In this document: positions 23,037 to 30,491 of the stretch, in pieces
Layout: every line of letters starts with the position of its first letter
Numbering within the stretch: the first letter of the stretch is position 1
NCBI GenBank assembly: GCA_017521295.1
Contig: JAFXDF010000057.1
Coordinates: forward strand, 1-32,727
Direction: 5' to 3'
DNA length: 32,727 bases
From: Clostridia bacterium
GTDB lineage: Bacteria > Bacillota > Clostridia > Oscillospirales > Butyricicoccaceae
The notes under the pieces: model-generated
What the model saw: the letters and a program-made list of their open reading frames with translations, nothing else
What the model was told of the DNA's origin: nothing
The model's database searches: none
Program-made: the position numbers and the translations under genes

Positions 23037-23795
23037 TTAACCACCTAAAAGTACGTCAGAGATCAACATCACACAGAAACCGGCCAGCAGGGCGTAGGTC
23101 GCTCCCCGTTCGCCGCCGTGGGCGTGGGTCTCGGGAATCATTTCGTCGCTGATGACATAGAGCATACTGCCGCCGGCAAAGGCCAGGGCAAAGGGCAGCA
23201 CGGCCTGGGACAGGCTGACAGCAAAATAGCCCAGCAGAGTGCCGGCCACTTCCACCAGTCCGGTGGCCAGCGCCAGGGCAAAGGTGCGGCCCCGGGAGAT
23301 ACCGGAGGCCAGCATGGGCCCGATGATGACCATGCCCTCGGGCACGTTCTGCAGAGCGATACCGCCGGCGATGAGCAGCGCGTCGTGGACGTTGCCCGAG
23401 CCGAAACCCACACCGGCCGCCACACCTTCGGGCAGATTGTGGATGGCGATGGCCAGCACAAAGAGCAGCACCCGGCTCACCTGGCCGCTGTCGGGATGGT
23501 TTTCGATGTCCACACCGGCCATCCGGTGGAGGTGGGGTACGAAGCGGTCCATCAGGTTGATGGCCACGGCACCGGTAAAAATACCGGCCACGGTGGTGGC
23601 CAGACCGAACTGCCCGCCGTAGTCCAGGGAGGGCAGAATGAGGCCCAGTACGGCGGCGGCCATCATGATGCCCGCCGCGAAGGACAGGACAAGATCGCTG
23701 AACTTGTGGGTGATATTTTTAAAGACCAGCCCCAGCACGGCGCCCAGCATGGTGGCGCCGCCCACACCCAGAGCGGTGAGCAAAACCATGGTCAT
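23037..23795 (-). CDS. ZIP family divalent metal transporter
   Basis: A 252-residue membrane protein with about eight helices. The ZIP metal-path motifs are clear: H-N-L-P-E-G-V-A-A-G-V in helix IV, Q-N-V-P-E-G-M in helix V and L-Y-V-I-S-D-E-M-I-P-E-T-H near the end. The family brings Zn2+, Fe2+ or Mn2+ into the cytoplasm. AAGGAGG lies nine bases before ATG 23795 (a second ATG two codons later is also usable). The promoter at 23828-23856 drives it and the hydrolase gene behind it. No metal-responsive operator is recognised. Confidence 0.9.
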   Translation of the reverse strand: MTMVLLTALGVGGATMLGAVLGLVFKNITHKFSDLVLSFAAGIMMAAAVLGLILPSLDYGGQFGLATTVAGIFTGAVAINLMDRFVPHLHRMAGVDIENHPDSGQVSRVLLFVLAIAIHNLPEGVAAGVGFGSGNVHDALLIAGGIALQNVPEGMVIIGPMLASGISRGRTFALALATGLVEVAGTLLGYFAVSLSQAVLPFALAFAGGSMLYVISDEMIPETHAHGGERGATYALLAGFCVMLISDVLLGG

Positions 23796-23827
23796 AATGC
23801 GTATCCTCCTTGCAAGATCCTGCTTCC

Positions 23828-23856
23828 ACTATAGCACGGACCGAACCGTCAGGCAA
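23828..23856 (-). promoter_or_regulatory. Promoter of the ZIP-hydrolase operon
   Basis: On the minus strand TTGCCT (23851-23856), 17 bases, TATAGT (23828-23833). It sits right behind the terminator of the upstream permease gene. Confidence 0.65.
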
Positions 23857-23886
23857 GAAAAAACCGCCGGTCTTTTGACCGACGGT
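23857..23886 (-). terminator. Terminator of the ArsB/NhaD-type permease gene
   Basis: A 10-pair stem (23863-23872 with 23877-23886; one G-T) with a 4-base loop is followed on the minus strand by a run of T, ten bases after the stop at 23897. Confidence 0.8.
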
Positions 23887-23896
23887 CTGCGTATGC

Positions 23897-25165
23897 TTAG
23901 GCGAAGAGCAGCCAGAAGTAAATATAGGCGGGAACGATGGCCGCCAGGGTGAAGGGAATGCCGATGCGGAAGAAGTCGCTGTTCTTCACCTCGTGGCCGT
24001 CCTTGCGCAGGATGCCGATGCCGGTGATGTTGGCCGAAGCGCCGATGGGGGTGCAGTTGCCGCCCAGGGTGGCGCCCGACAGCAAACCGAAGTACAGCAG
24101 AGAGGGATCCATGCCCAGGGTGGCGGCCAGACCCTGGATCACGGGCAGCATGGTGGCCACATAGGGGATGTTGTCGATAAAGGCGGAGATCAGAACGGAG
24201 GCCCACACGATCACGGTGTACAGCAGGAAGATGTTGCCGCCGCCCAGTTTGGCCAGCAGATTGGCCGCGGCGTCGATGACACCCATGTTGGTGATGCCGC
24301 CGATCATCAGGAACAGACCCACCAGCAGGCCGATGGTCTGGAAGTCGATCTCCTTCAAGGGAGCCAGAACGGCGTCGGCGGTCTTCTTCTTCGAATAATT
24401 ATAAGCCAGGCCGATGACCATCAAGGTGATACAGATCAGGCCGTTGGTGATATCGGGTTTGTTGGGGATAAAGGAAGCGGCGATCAGCAGGACGATGGTG
24501 CCCACCAGCAAAACGGAAGGCACATAGTCGGTGACCTGGGTGCGGGGGTTCTCTTTGGATACGGCGCCCTTTTCCTTACGGAACAGGAAGTAGATAATCA
24601 CGGCAGACAGGATGGCGCCCAGTTCCACCGCGAAAAAGATGGAAGGCTTGCCCTGGTACCAGAAGAAGTCCAGGAAGCTCATATCGGCATAGGAGCCCAG
24701 CATGATGGCGGTGGTGTCGCCCACCAGGGTGGCAGCGCCCTGCAGATTGGAGGACACCGCGATGGAGATGATAAAGGGAACGGGGTTGGTCTTGAGCTTT
24801 TTGCAGATCTCCAGCGCCACGGGAGCGACCATCAGCACGGTGGCCACATTGTCCACGAAAGCAGAGATCACGCCGGCAAACAGCGACAGGCAAACGGCGG
24901 CCCACCGGACATTGGGCACCTTTTCCATCACCAGGTCGGCCAACAGAGAGGGCATTTTGCTCTCGATGAACAGCGATACCAATCCCATGGTGCCGGCGAT
25001 CATCATCAGCACGTTAAAGTCGATGGCGGCAAGGATCTGGCCGGCAGGCAGCATCTTGGTGACGATGAAAACTAGACCGGAGGCCAGGGCGATGTAGGGG
25101 CGGTATTTGCTGAAGGCCAGCATCAGGACATAGGTAACGGCAAATAAAAGGATAGCAGGGATCAA
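23897..25165 (-). CDS. ArsB/NhaD-type ion transporter (SLC13-like permease)
   Basis: A membrane protein of about 422 residues with 11-12 helices, of the ArsB/NhaD ion-transporter superfamily. Both inverted halves show its hairpin motif: S-A-F-V-D-N-V-A-T-V with G-A-A-T-L-V-G-D-T-T in the first, and S-A-F-I-D-N-I-P-Y-V with G-G-N-C-T-P-I-G-A-S-A-N in the second. Candidate substrates are Na+/H+, arsenite or carboxylates; sequence alone does not decide. No arsR or arsenate reductase is nearby. The start is uncertain: TTG at 25165 has GGAGTG six bases upstream, while the GTG at 25174 overlaps that site. A terminator hairpin stands in the leader 38 bases before the start, and KdpDE-like regulators lie upstream on the same strand. 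Confidence 0.85.
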   Translation of the reverse strand: MIPAILLFAVTYVLMLAFSKYRPYIALASGLVFIVTKMLPAGQILAAIDFNVLMMIAGTMGLVSLFIESKMPSLLADLVMEKVPNVRWAAVCLSLFAGVISAFVDNVATVLMVAPVALEICKKLKTNPVPFIISIAVSSNLQGAATLVGDTTAIMLGSYADMSFLDFFWYQGKPSIFFAVELGAILSAVIIYFLFRKEKGAVSKENPRTQVTDYVPSVLLVGTIVLLIAASFIPNKPDITNGLICITLMVIGLAYNYSKKKTADAVLAPLKEIDFQTIGLLVGLFLMIGGITNMGVIDAAANLLAKLGGGNIFLLYTVIVWASVLISAFIDNIPYVATMLPVIQGLAATLGMDPSLLYFGLLSGATLGGNCTPIGASANITGIGILRKDGHEVKNSDFFRIGIPFTLAAIVPAYIYFWLLFA

Positions 25166-25202
25166 TGTTCTCACTCCGTTCTTTTAAACAGCCCGTTGAT
25201 TG

Positions 25203-25231
25203 AAAAACGCTCCTGCCGCAGCAGGAGCGTT
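25203..25231 (-). terminator. Terminator/attenuator between kdpE-like gene and arsB-like permease
   Basis: A perfect 11-bp stem (25206-25216 with 25221-25231, aacgctcctgc/gcaggagcgtt) with a 4-base loop is followed on the minus strand by TTTTT. It lies 85 bases after the response-regulator stop and only about 38 bases before the permease start, with a TATGAT -10 between the two genes. Confidence 0.75.
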
Positions 25232-25286
25232 CCTCAAGAGAGTTATTATCAATGATCGGGAAAATAAGCTGCTTTTCTGTAAGCAC

Positions 25287-25292
25287 ATCATA
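25287..25292 (-). promoter_or_regulatory. Possible -10 element for the ArsB-type permease gene
   Basis: TATGAT on the minus strand lies about 24 bases after the response-regulator stop, with no convincing -35. Used alone it would place the hairpin at 25203-25231 inside the permease leader. Confidence 0.35.
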
Positions 25293-25315
25293 ACAGAGGG
25301 GCGGCAAAGATAGGG

Positions 25316-26029
25316 TTAAGAATGATCGTCGTCGCTGCACATGCGGTAACCCACACCCAGCTCATTGACGATGTAATGGTTTTCGCCCGGGCGGACACCC
25401 AGCTTTTTGCGGATGTTGGCCATGTTCACCTGGAGCTTTTTGGTGCTGCCTTCGTCAGGGTAGCCCCATATTTCTTTAATAATGGCGGTGTAGGTCAGCA
25501 CTTTCCCGCAATGGCGGGAAAGCATGGCCACGATATTATATTCAGTCTGGGTGAGATGGATCTCGCTTTCTCCGCGGAAGACGCGGCGGGCATCGTAGTC
25601 GATGAGCAGATCGCCCGTGCGGAACTTGCCGCCGGGGAGATACTCCTGGCTCATGGTTTGATGGCTGCTGCGCAGGGCGGAACGGACACGGGCCAGCAGC
25701 TCAGCCGAGCCAAAGGGCTTGGTGATATAATCATTGGCGCCCATGTCCAGAGCTTCCACCTTGTCCCGCTCGTCGCTGCGGGCAGACAGCACGATGACCG
25801 GCGTGGCAGCTTCCTGCCGGACATACTCCAACAGCACCCGGCCGTCCCGGTCGGGCAGACCCAGATCGAGAATGATCAGATCGGGCCGGTGAGAGCCGTA
25901 AAGCACCTTTGCGGTGGCGCAGGTGCCGGCCAGAAGCACCTGATAACCGGCCGAATCCAGCATGGCAGAGACCAGATTGCGGATGTTGGCCTCGTCCTCC
26001 ACCAAAAGGATCTTATACTTGTTGTTCAT
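25316..26029 (-). CDS. Response regulator, KdpE/OmpR type
   Basis: A 237-residue DNA-binding regulator. The receiver domain (1-~120) has the acidic pair E11-D12, phospho-acceptor Asp55 in L-I-I-L-D-L-G-L-P-D and the conserved lysine in Y-I-T-K-P-F. It is followed by an OmpR winged-helix domain (~140-232) with L-T-Q-T-E-Y-N-I-V-A-M-L-S and the C-terminal Y-I-V-N-E-L-G-V-G-Y-R-M. This ending and the wHTH sequence are typical of KdpE. ATG 26029 lies inside the sensor kinase gene (overlap of 17 bases) with GGAGG upstream, so the pair is translationally coupled. No kdpFABC potassium-pump genes are in the window. Confidence 0.9.
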   Translation of the reverse strand: MNNKYKILLVEDEANIRNLVSAMLDSAGYQVLLAGTCATAKVLYGSHRPDLIILDLGLPDRDGRVLLEYVRQEAATPVIVLSARSDERDKVEALDMGANDYITKPFGSAELLARVRSALRSSHQTMSQEYLPGGKFRTGDLLIDYDARRVFRGESEIHLTQTEYNIVAMLSRHCGKVLTYTAIIKEIWGYPDEGSTKKLQVNMANIRKKLGVRPGENHYIVNELGVGYRMCSDDDHS

Positions 26030-27083
26030 GAGATTCCTCCTCCAGAGCAAGGTCGAAGCGGAAGATGGCACCGCCGTCCCGTGCGTTTTCCGCTCGAATA
26101 TGGCCGCCGTGGGCCTTGATGATGGTGGCACAGACCGAAAGGCCGATGCCGGCGCTGCGCTTGTTGCTGTCAGCCGGCCGTTCGTCCTGGGCCTGTGTAC
26201 CGCTGAAAATGGAAGGCAGGCGGTCGGTCGGGATACCGCAGCCGTTATCGGTCACCTCAAAAATGGCCTGATCGCCCAGGGTGAAAACTTTTAGAGACAG
26301 ACGGGTCATGCCCTGGGCGTGCTTGACGGCATTGTCCAGCAGATTGAGCAGCACCTGTTCAATGAGCAGAGCGTCCATGGGGATCAGCACCAGCTCTTCG
26401 GGCAGATCCAGCAAAACCGGCTGCTGGGGGCAGCGCGCCCGGAATTTGACCAGCACCGAGTCCACCAGCTCTTCCAGCACGGTAGAGGTTTTCTGAATCT
26501 GCACCCGGCCGCTGTCGATCCGGGTGATGGACAGCAGGTTCTCCACCATGCGCACCAGCCAGTCGGCATCTTCCCGGATGCCCCGCAGGATGGAGACCTT
26601 TTGCTCTTCAGAGAGCCGGTCACCCTCTTCCAGAAGGGCGGTGCTGGAACCGAAAATGGTGGTCAGCGGCGTCCGCAGATCGTGGGAGATGGCCCGCAGC
26701 AGGTTGGCCCGCATGCGTTCCTTTTCGCTTTCGGCCTTGATGGCCTCCTGCCGGCGGACCTTGGTGGTGAGGGTGCTGGTGAGCAGGGCGATGATGATCA
26801 TCACCACGGCGGAGAACAGATTTTCCCGGATGGTGAAGTTCAGCATGAAAAAGGGTGCCGTAAAGGCATAGTTGACCAGCAGCATACTGACCACAGCGGC
26901 TGAAACGCCGCAAGTGTAACCGTCGGTGACCAGAGAGATGAGGAATACGGCAAAGACAAACAGGGTGGTGATGTGTTCTTCGATCAGGAAAACTTTCTGC
27001 ATCAAAAGGCTCATACCGAAGGACAGCATCAGGATCAGCACGGTGAGCAGAAGGTTTTTTTGTAATGTCAGAGCTTTTTTCAT
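26013..27083 (-). CDS. Sensor histidine kinase, short KdpD-like
   Basis: A 356-residue membrane kinase. Four helices packed in residues ~10-105 form a DUF4118 (KdpD-type) membrane domain, followed by a short linker, the HisKA box A-I-S-H-D-L-R-T-P-L-T-T-I (phospho-His134), the N-box N-L-L-D-N-A-V-K-H-A, and the ATP-lid motifs D-N-G-C-G-I-P and S-A-G-I-G-L-S-V. The large N-terminal KdpD domain and Usp domain of the classical K+ sensor are absent, so the input signal is probably sensed by the membrane or linker region. ATG 27083 has AGGAG six bases upstream, with -10 TATAAT at 27117-27122. It is the first gene of the two-gene regulatory operon. Confidence 0.9.
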   Translation of the reverse strand: MKKALTLQKNLLLTVLILMLSFGMSLLMQKVFLIEEHITTLFVFAVFLISLVTDGYTCGVSAAVVSMLLVNYAFTAPFFMLNFTIRENLFSAVVMIIIALLTSTLTTKVRRQEAIKAESEKERMRANLLRAISHDLRTPLTTIFGSSTALLEEGDRLSEEQKVSILRGIREDADWLVRMVENLLSITRIDSGRVQIQKTSTVLEELVDSVLVKFRARCPQQPVLLDLPEELVLIPMDALLIEQVLLNLLDNAVKHAQGMTRLSLKVFTLGDQAIFEVTDNGCGIPTDRLPSIFSGTQAQDERPADSNKRSAGIGLSVCATIIKAHGGHIRAENARDGGAIFRFDLALEEESHEQQV

Positions 27084-27116
27084 AAACCGCTCCTAAAGGA
27101 AAGATTCTAATAACAT

Positions 27117-27122
27117 ATTATA
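27117..27122 (-). promoter_or_regulatory. -10 element for the KdpDE-like operon
   Basis: A perfect TATAAT on the minus strand lies 34 bases before ATG 27083; no recognisable -35 at 16-18 bases. Confidence 0.5.
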
Positions 27123-27143
27123 GCACGGTTTGGCTAAAGAAGC

Positions 27144-27181
27144 AGCAAAAACACCGTATTTCCTTGGAAATACGGTGTTTT
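27144..27181 (-). terminator. Terminator of the nagZ gene
   Basis: A 16-bp stem (27148-27163 with 27166-27181, core acaccgtatttcc/ggaaatacggtgt) with a 2-base loop is followed on the minus strand by T residues, five bases past the stop at 27187. Confidence 0.85.
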
Positions 27182-27186
27182 GAAGG

Positions 27187-28746
27187 TTATAACCGCATGG
27201 GGGCTTTGCCGTGAAAGACACCGGTCTCCAGCGCGGCGATGACAGAGTTCACCGACAGGGCGGTGTATTCGTACAGGGCGATAACGGCGTCGGCCCGGCG
27301 GATGCACTGCAGATCGCAGGGGCCGCCTACGGTGACGATCACCAGGGGCACATCCAGCGCTTCAAGGGCCCGCAGCAGAGCGATCTGGCTGTCCCGGAAC
27401 CGGGCGTTGTACAGGCCCAGGACCACGCAGTCGGCAGTCTTGGCCAACTCCACCGCGGCGGTGATCTCCTCTTCCGGGGGCGTCATGGCAGGCTCCAGGA
27501 AGGGACAGCCCAGCCGGGCGGCGAGGCGGGCGGCAAACGAAAGGCCGTTGTGCTCGGGGTCCTCCACACCGGTAGCGGCAAAGGACACGGGAGAGATCAC
27601 CACGGGGGCCTTGGCGTGCTTCAAGGCCTCCGGATTGCCCCGCAGCAGGGTCACGCTGTTGCGGGAGACCCGTTTGTGAAGGGCCACTTTATCGGGCTGA
27701 TAGATGATCTCGCCGGCAGCCTGGGCAGAGATCCGCTGCTTTTCCAGCAGACCCATTTTCTTTTTGCAGGCGACGATGCGGTCATAGGCCTCCTGAATGC
27801 GGCCGCGGGGGATCTCGCCCGATTCCACCGCTGCCACGATGGCCTCGATGGCATCCCGGACGGCGTCCTCGTGGTGGGAAATGCACAGCACGTCACAGCC
27901 GGCCTTGACGGCCAGCACAGCGCCCCGGGGGATGCCCCACTTGGCGCGGATGGCGTCCATTTCCATGCAGTCGGTGAACACCAGTCCCTGAAAGCCCTGC
28001 TTTTTCCGCAGCATTCCCTGCAGAATGGTGGGGGAAAGGGTGGCAGGCAGGTCGGGGTCGATCTTGGAGAAGATGATGTGGCAGCTCATCAGCGCGGGCG
28101 CACCCCGGTCAAAGGCCTGTTGGAAGGGCAGGAACTCGGTCTGCTCCAGCAGCGCGGGGTCGGTATCGTTGACGGGCAGGGCCAGGTGGGAGTCGGTCTT
28201 CACGTTGCCGTGGCCGGGATAGTGCTTGACGGTGGCGATGACGCCGCCCTCCACCATGCCTTCCATCATGGCGCAGCCCATATCGGCCACCGCCTGGGGC
28301 TGGTCGCCAAAGGAACGGACGCCGATGACCGGGTTCATGGGCTCGATATTCACGTCTAGAACAGGGGCGAAGTTCACGTTGACCCCCAGGGCGCGCAGGA
28401 TCTGACCGCAGTTTTTGCCCACCTCCCGGGCTTCCTCAAGGGTGGCGCCGGCGGCCATGGCCATGGCGCCGGGGAAGAGGGATGCGCCTTCGGCAATGCG
28501 GGAAACCAGACCGCCCTCCTGGTCGGCGGCGATAAAGGGCGCCATACCGGTGGCGGCAAAGGTCATATCGGACAGCTGGGCGCACAGCTCGGCCGTCTGC
28601 CGGGCATGTTTCATGTTGTGGGCAAACAGGATAAAGTTGCCCACGTGATATTCTTCGGCCAAACGGCGTGCCTGGTCGTCCACCTCCAGAGAGGGGAAAC
28701 CGGCGATGATCATCTGGCCGATCTGATGACGAAGTGTGTTGTCCAT
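27187..28746 (-). CDS. nagZ: Beta-N-acetylhexosaminidase, GH3 (NagZ type)
   Basis: A 519-residue glycoside hydrolase family 3 enzyme in the two-domain form of Gram-positive bacteria. The TIM-barrel part (1-~335) has A-A-D-Q-E-G-G (73-79), K-H-Y-P-G-H-G-N-V-K-T-D-S-H (174-187, with the NagZ-specific acid/base dyad Asp185/His187) and F-T-D-C-M-E-M (nucleophile Asp259). Residues ~350-519 form the alpha/beta C-terminal domain. The K-H-F/Y-P-G-H-G...D-x-H motif separates NagZ from ordinary beta-glucosidases. It removes GlcNAc from muropeptides in wall recycling. There is no signal peptide, so it is cytoplasmic or non-classically released. AAGGAGG lies eight bases before ATG 28746. It is downstream of an esterase gene and has its own promoter. 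Confidence 0.92.
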   Translation of the reverse strand: MDNTLRHQIGQMIIAGFPSLEVDDQARRLAEEYHVGNFILFAHNMKHARQTAELCAQLSDMTFAATGMAPFIAADQEGGLVSRIAEGASLFPGAMAMAAGATLEEAREVGKNCGQILRALGVNVNFAPVLDVNIEPMNPVIGVRSFGDQPQAVADMGCAMMEGMVEGGVIATVKHYPGHGNVKTDSHLALPVNDTDPALLEQTEFLPFQQAFDRGAPALMSCHIIFSKIDPDLPATLSPTILQGMLRKKQGFQGLVFTDCMEMDAIRAKWGIPRGAVLAVKAGCDVLCISHHEDAVRDAIEAIVAAVESGEIPRGRIQEAYDRIVACKKKMGLLEKQRISAQAAGEIIYQPDKVALHKRVSRNSVTLLRGNPEALKHAKAPVVISPVSFAATGVEDPEHNGLSFAARLAARLGCPFLEPAMTPPEEEITAAVELAKTADCVVLGLYNARFRDSQIALLRALEALDVPLVIVTVGGPCDLQCIRRADAVIALYEYTALSVNSVIAALETGVFHGKAPMRL

Positions 28747-28775
28747 AAAGGGGACCTCCTTTTGATGTCCCGCCT

Positions 28776-28803
28776 ATTGTACCATATCCCGGCGGGTTTT
28801 CAA
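28776..28803 (-). promoter_or_regulatory. Promoter of nagZ
   Basis: On the minus strand TTGAAA (28798-28803), 16 bases, TACAAT (28776-28781), the same arrangement as the dpp promoter. The -35 overlaps the esterase stop codon. A cccgcc/ggcggg inverted repeat flanks the -10. Confidence 0.6.
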
Positions 28804-29438
28804 CTGTTTTCTTTTGCCAGCAGCCAGGCGATCAGATCGGTCTCCAGATAGGACTTGTCCCAGCAATTGTGGGTCACGCCGGGGAACAGGGTCAGTTCTG
28901 CCTCCGCGCCTGCCGCCTGCAGGGCGGCAAAGGCCTTTTTGGAGTATTCCGGCTCCACCGCCGGGTCGGCGTCACCGTGGAAGATGCGCCAGGGGATGCC
29001 CTTTACCAGAGGGGCCAGGACCGGGTCTCCGGCGCCGCAGACGGGGGCGGCACGGCAGAACTTTTCCGGCCAGGTGCAGGCGGCGTACCAGGTGCCGAAG
29101 CCGCCCATGGAAATACCGGTGACGGCCACCTGTTTCCGGTCGATGGGGTAGCTTTGCAGCACATCCTCCAGCACGAAGCCAAGCTGGGGCAGGATGCCCT
29201 TCCAGTTGGTCTCTTCGGGGCACTGGGGACAGATGACCGCGGCAGGGATCTCCCGTCCGGCAGAAAGATATTTGGGCAGGGCCTGGAAGGCCAGAAGGCT
29301 TTCGTCCTCGCCGCGCTCCCCCGAGCCGTGAAGGAAGAGGATGGCGGGCAGGTCGCCTTTTATATTTTCGGGCAGCCAGACCTGGCAGTTCAGCTTGTCA
29401 ATGCCGTCAAAGGCATAGGTGCGCACTTCTTTTTTCAT
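28800..29438 (-). CDS. Alpha/beta hydrolase, esterase/peptidase of dienelactone-hydrolase or LpqC type
   Basis: A 212-residue alpha/beta hydrolase with H-G-S-G-E-R-G after strand 3 (oxyanion hole, 37-43), nucleophile Ser110 in G-I-S-M-G-G-F-G-T-W, an acid in H-G-D-A-D (Asp156 or Asp158) and His190 in G-V-T-H-N-C-W. The G-x-S-M-G-G-x-G-x-W elbow and compact size fit the phospholipase/carboxylesterase-like and prolyl-oligopeptidase-like esterases often linked to carbohydrate esters. There is no signal peptide. GGAGGGAG precedes ATG 29438. It sits ahead of nagZ on the same strand and is divergent from the HTH regulator at 29612, which may control it. Confidence 0.85.
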   Translation of the reverse strand: MKKEVRTYAFDGIDKLNCQVWLPENIKGDLPAILFLHGSGERGEDESLLAFQALPKYLSAGREIPAAVICPQCPEETNWKGILPQLGFVLEDVLQSYPIDRKQVAVTGISMGGFGTWYAACTWPEKFCRAAPVCGAGDPVLAPLVKGIPWRIFHGDADPAVEPEYSKKAFAALQAAGAEAELTLFPGVTHNCWDKSYLETDLIAWLLAKENS

Positions 29439-29462
29439 GGCACTCCCTCCGTTTCTGCCCTT

Positions 29463-29471
29463 ATCATATCA
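29463..29471 (-). promoter_or_regulatory. Extended -10 promoter of the esterase gene
   Basis: T-G-A followed by TATGAT on the minus strand (29463-29468 for the hexamer), about 25 bases before ATG 29438; no strong -35. Confidence 0.5.
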
Positions 29472-29507
29472 GATTTCCCGTTGCAGGGGAAGAGAAAGTG
29501 TGTTAGG

Positions 29508-29526
29508 ATTCAAGCAGCACTTGAAT
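29508..29526. promoter_or_regulatory. Palindromic operator candidate between esterase and HTH regulator
   Basis: A perfect inverted repeat, attcaag-5 bases-cttgaat, lies in the 173-base divergent spacer. A further half-site ttcaa is at 29535-29539. An XRE-type dimer could bind such a site and regulate both directions. The rest of 29439-29611 shows no gene and no clear plus-strand promoter. Confidence 0.45.
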
Positions 29527-29611
29527 TTTCTGTTTTCAACCGGCGCTTGCTGTCTTTTTCGGCGGAAATTGCCCATGATGGAGGCATCCAAACCGAAAGG
29601 AGCAAACGAAG

Positions 29612-30466
29612 ATGTTATTTTCCAAACGCGAACAAGAGGTGCAGACCATGTTTGATCAGCAGCGCATCGGCGCGAACATTATGAAGGCCAGAAAGGCCAA
29701 GGGGCTGACCCAGATGGCGCTGGCCGACGGGCTGAATGTCAGCTTTCAGGCGGTGAGCAACTGGGAGCGGGGACAGACCTGCCCGGATCTGTCCAATCTG
29801 ATGGAGCTTTCCCGGCTGCTGGATATCTCTATCGACGAGCTGCTGGGCAACCGCCGGGCAGCCCAGATCACAAAGGATATTGCAAAGGATAGGATCCCTT
29901 CATTAGAGCCGGAAGAGCTGCAGCAGGTGGCGCCGCTCTTGACCGAGGAACAGGCCGATAAGGCGGCAGGCGTATCGGCATCGGATTTTGAAGCTTTGGC
30001 AGTACTGGCCCCTTTCCTTAGTGAGGAATTCCTGGGTGAAGCGGTGATTACGCTTTACGAACGCACCGGTAATTTGGAAGGTGCCATGAGTATGGTGCCC
30101 TTCCTGGATGAAGATGCCATAGGCGAGTTGGCATCACTGATCGTACCTAAAGAGGGCGTAGCTGGTCTGACCAAACTGGCTCCCTTCATGGAGGAAAACG
30201 AACTGGGCGATTTCGTGATAGAGCAATTTCAAAAGGGCGGCTTGAAGGACATCGAGGCTTTGCTGCCGTTTTTAAATGATGGCATTCTCTGTGAACTGGC
30301 AGAGCGGCTGCTGAAGAAGGGTGACCTGAAAGCCATTTTGCCTTTGGCACCGTTTCTGGACGAAGATATTCTGGATGAAGTTGCCCGTGCCATACTGAAA
30401 GGGAAGGATCCTTCCATGATTTCCGATCTGGCTGCCTTTTTGACCGGCGACTGCGGCGATTGCTGA
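29612..30466 (+). CDS. XRE-family HTH regulator with 28-residue alpha-helical repeats
   Basis: A 284-residue protein. Residues ~17-75 are a Cro/CI-type helix-turn-helix: I-G-A-N-I-M-K-A-R-K-A-K-G-L-T-Q, then V-S-F-Q-A-V-S-N-W-E-R-G and I-S-I-D-E-L-L-G. From ~97 to 278 the chain consists of tandem two-helix units with the core (L/V)-(A/L)-P-(F/L)-(L/M)-x-(E/D)-(E/D). One degenerate and five good units, four of them exactly 28 residues, plus a partial one form a likely alpha-solenoid. The C-terminus is C-G-D-C, a possible CxxC metal or redox site. ATG 29612 has AAAGGAG nine bases upstream; ATG 29648 with GAGGTG is an alternative. It is cotranscribed with pcp and divergent from the esterase. The repeat part may sense a ligand or partner protein. 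Confidence 0.85.
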   Translation: MLFSKREQEVQTMFDQQRIGANIMKARKAKGLTQMALADGLNVSFQAVSNWERGQTCPDLSNLMELSRLLDISIDELLGNRRAAQITKDIAKDRIPSLEPEELQQVAPLLTEEQADKAAGVSASDFEALAVLAPFLSEEFLGEAVITLYERTGNLEGAMSMVPFLDEDAIGELASLIVPKEGVAGLTKLAPFMEENELGDFVIEQFQKGGLKDIEALLPFLNDGILCELAERLLKKGDLKAILPLAPFLDEDILDEVARAILKGKDPSMISDLAAFLTGDCGDC

Positions 30467-30491
30467 CCCTATTTTGAAAGGAGACCCGTTT

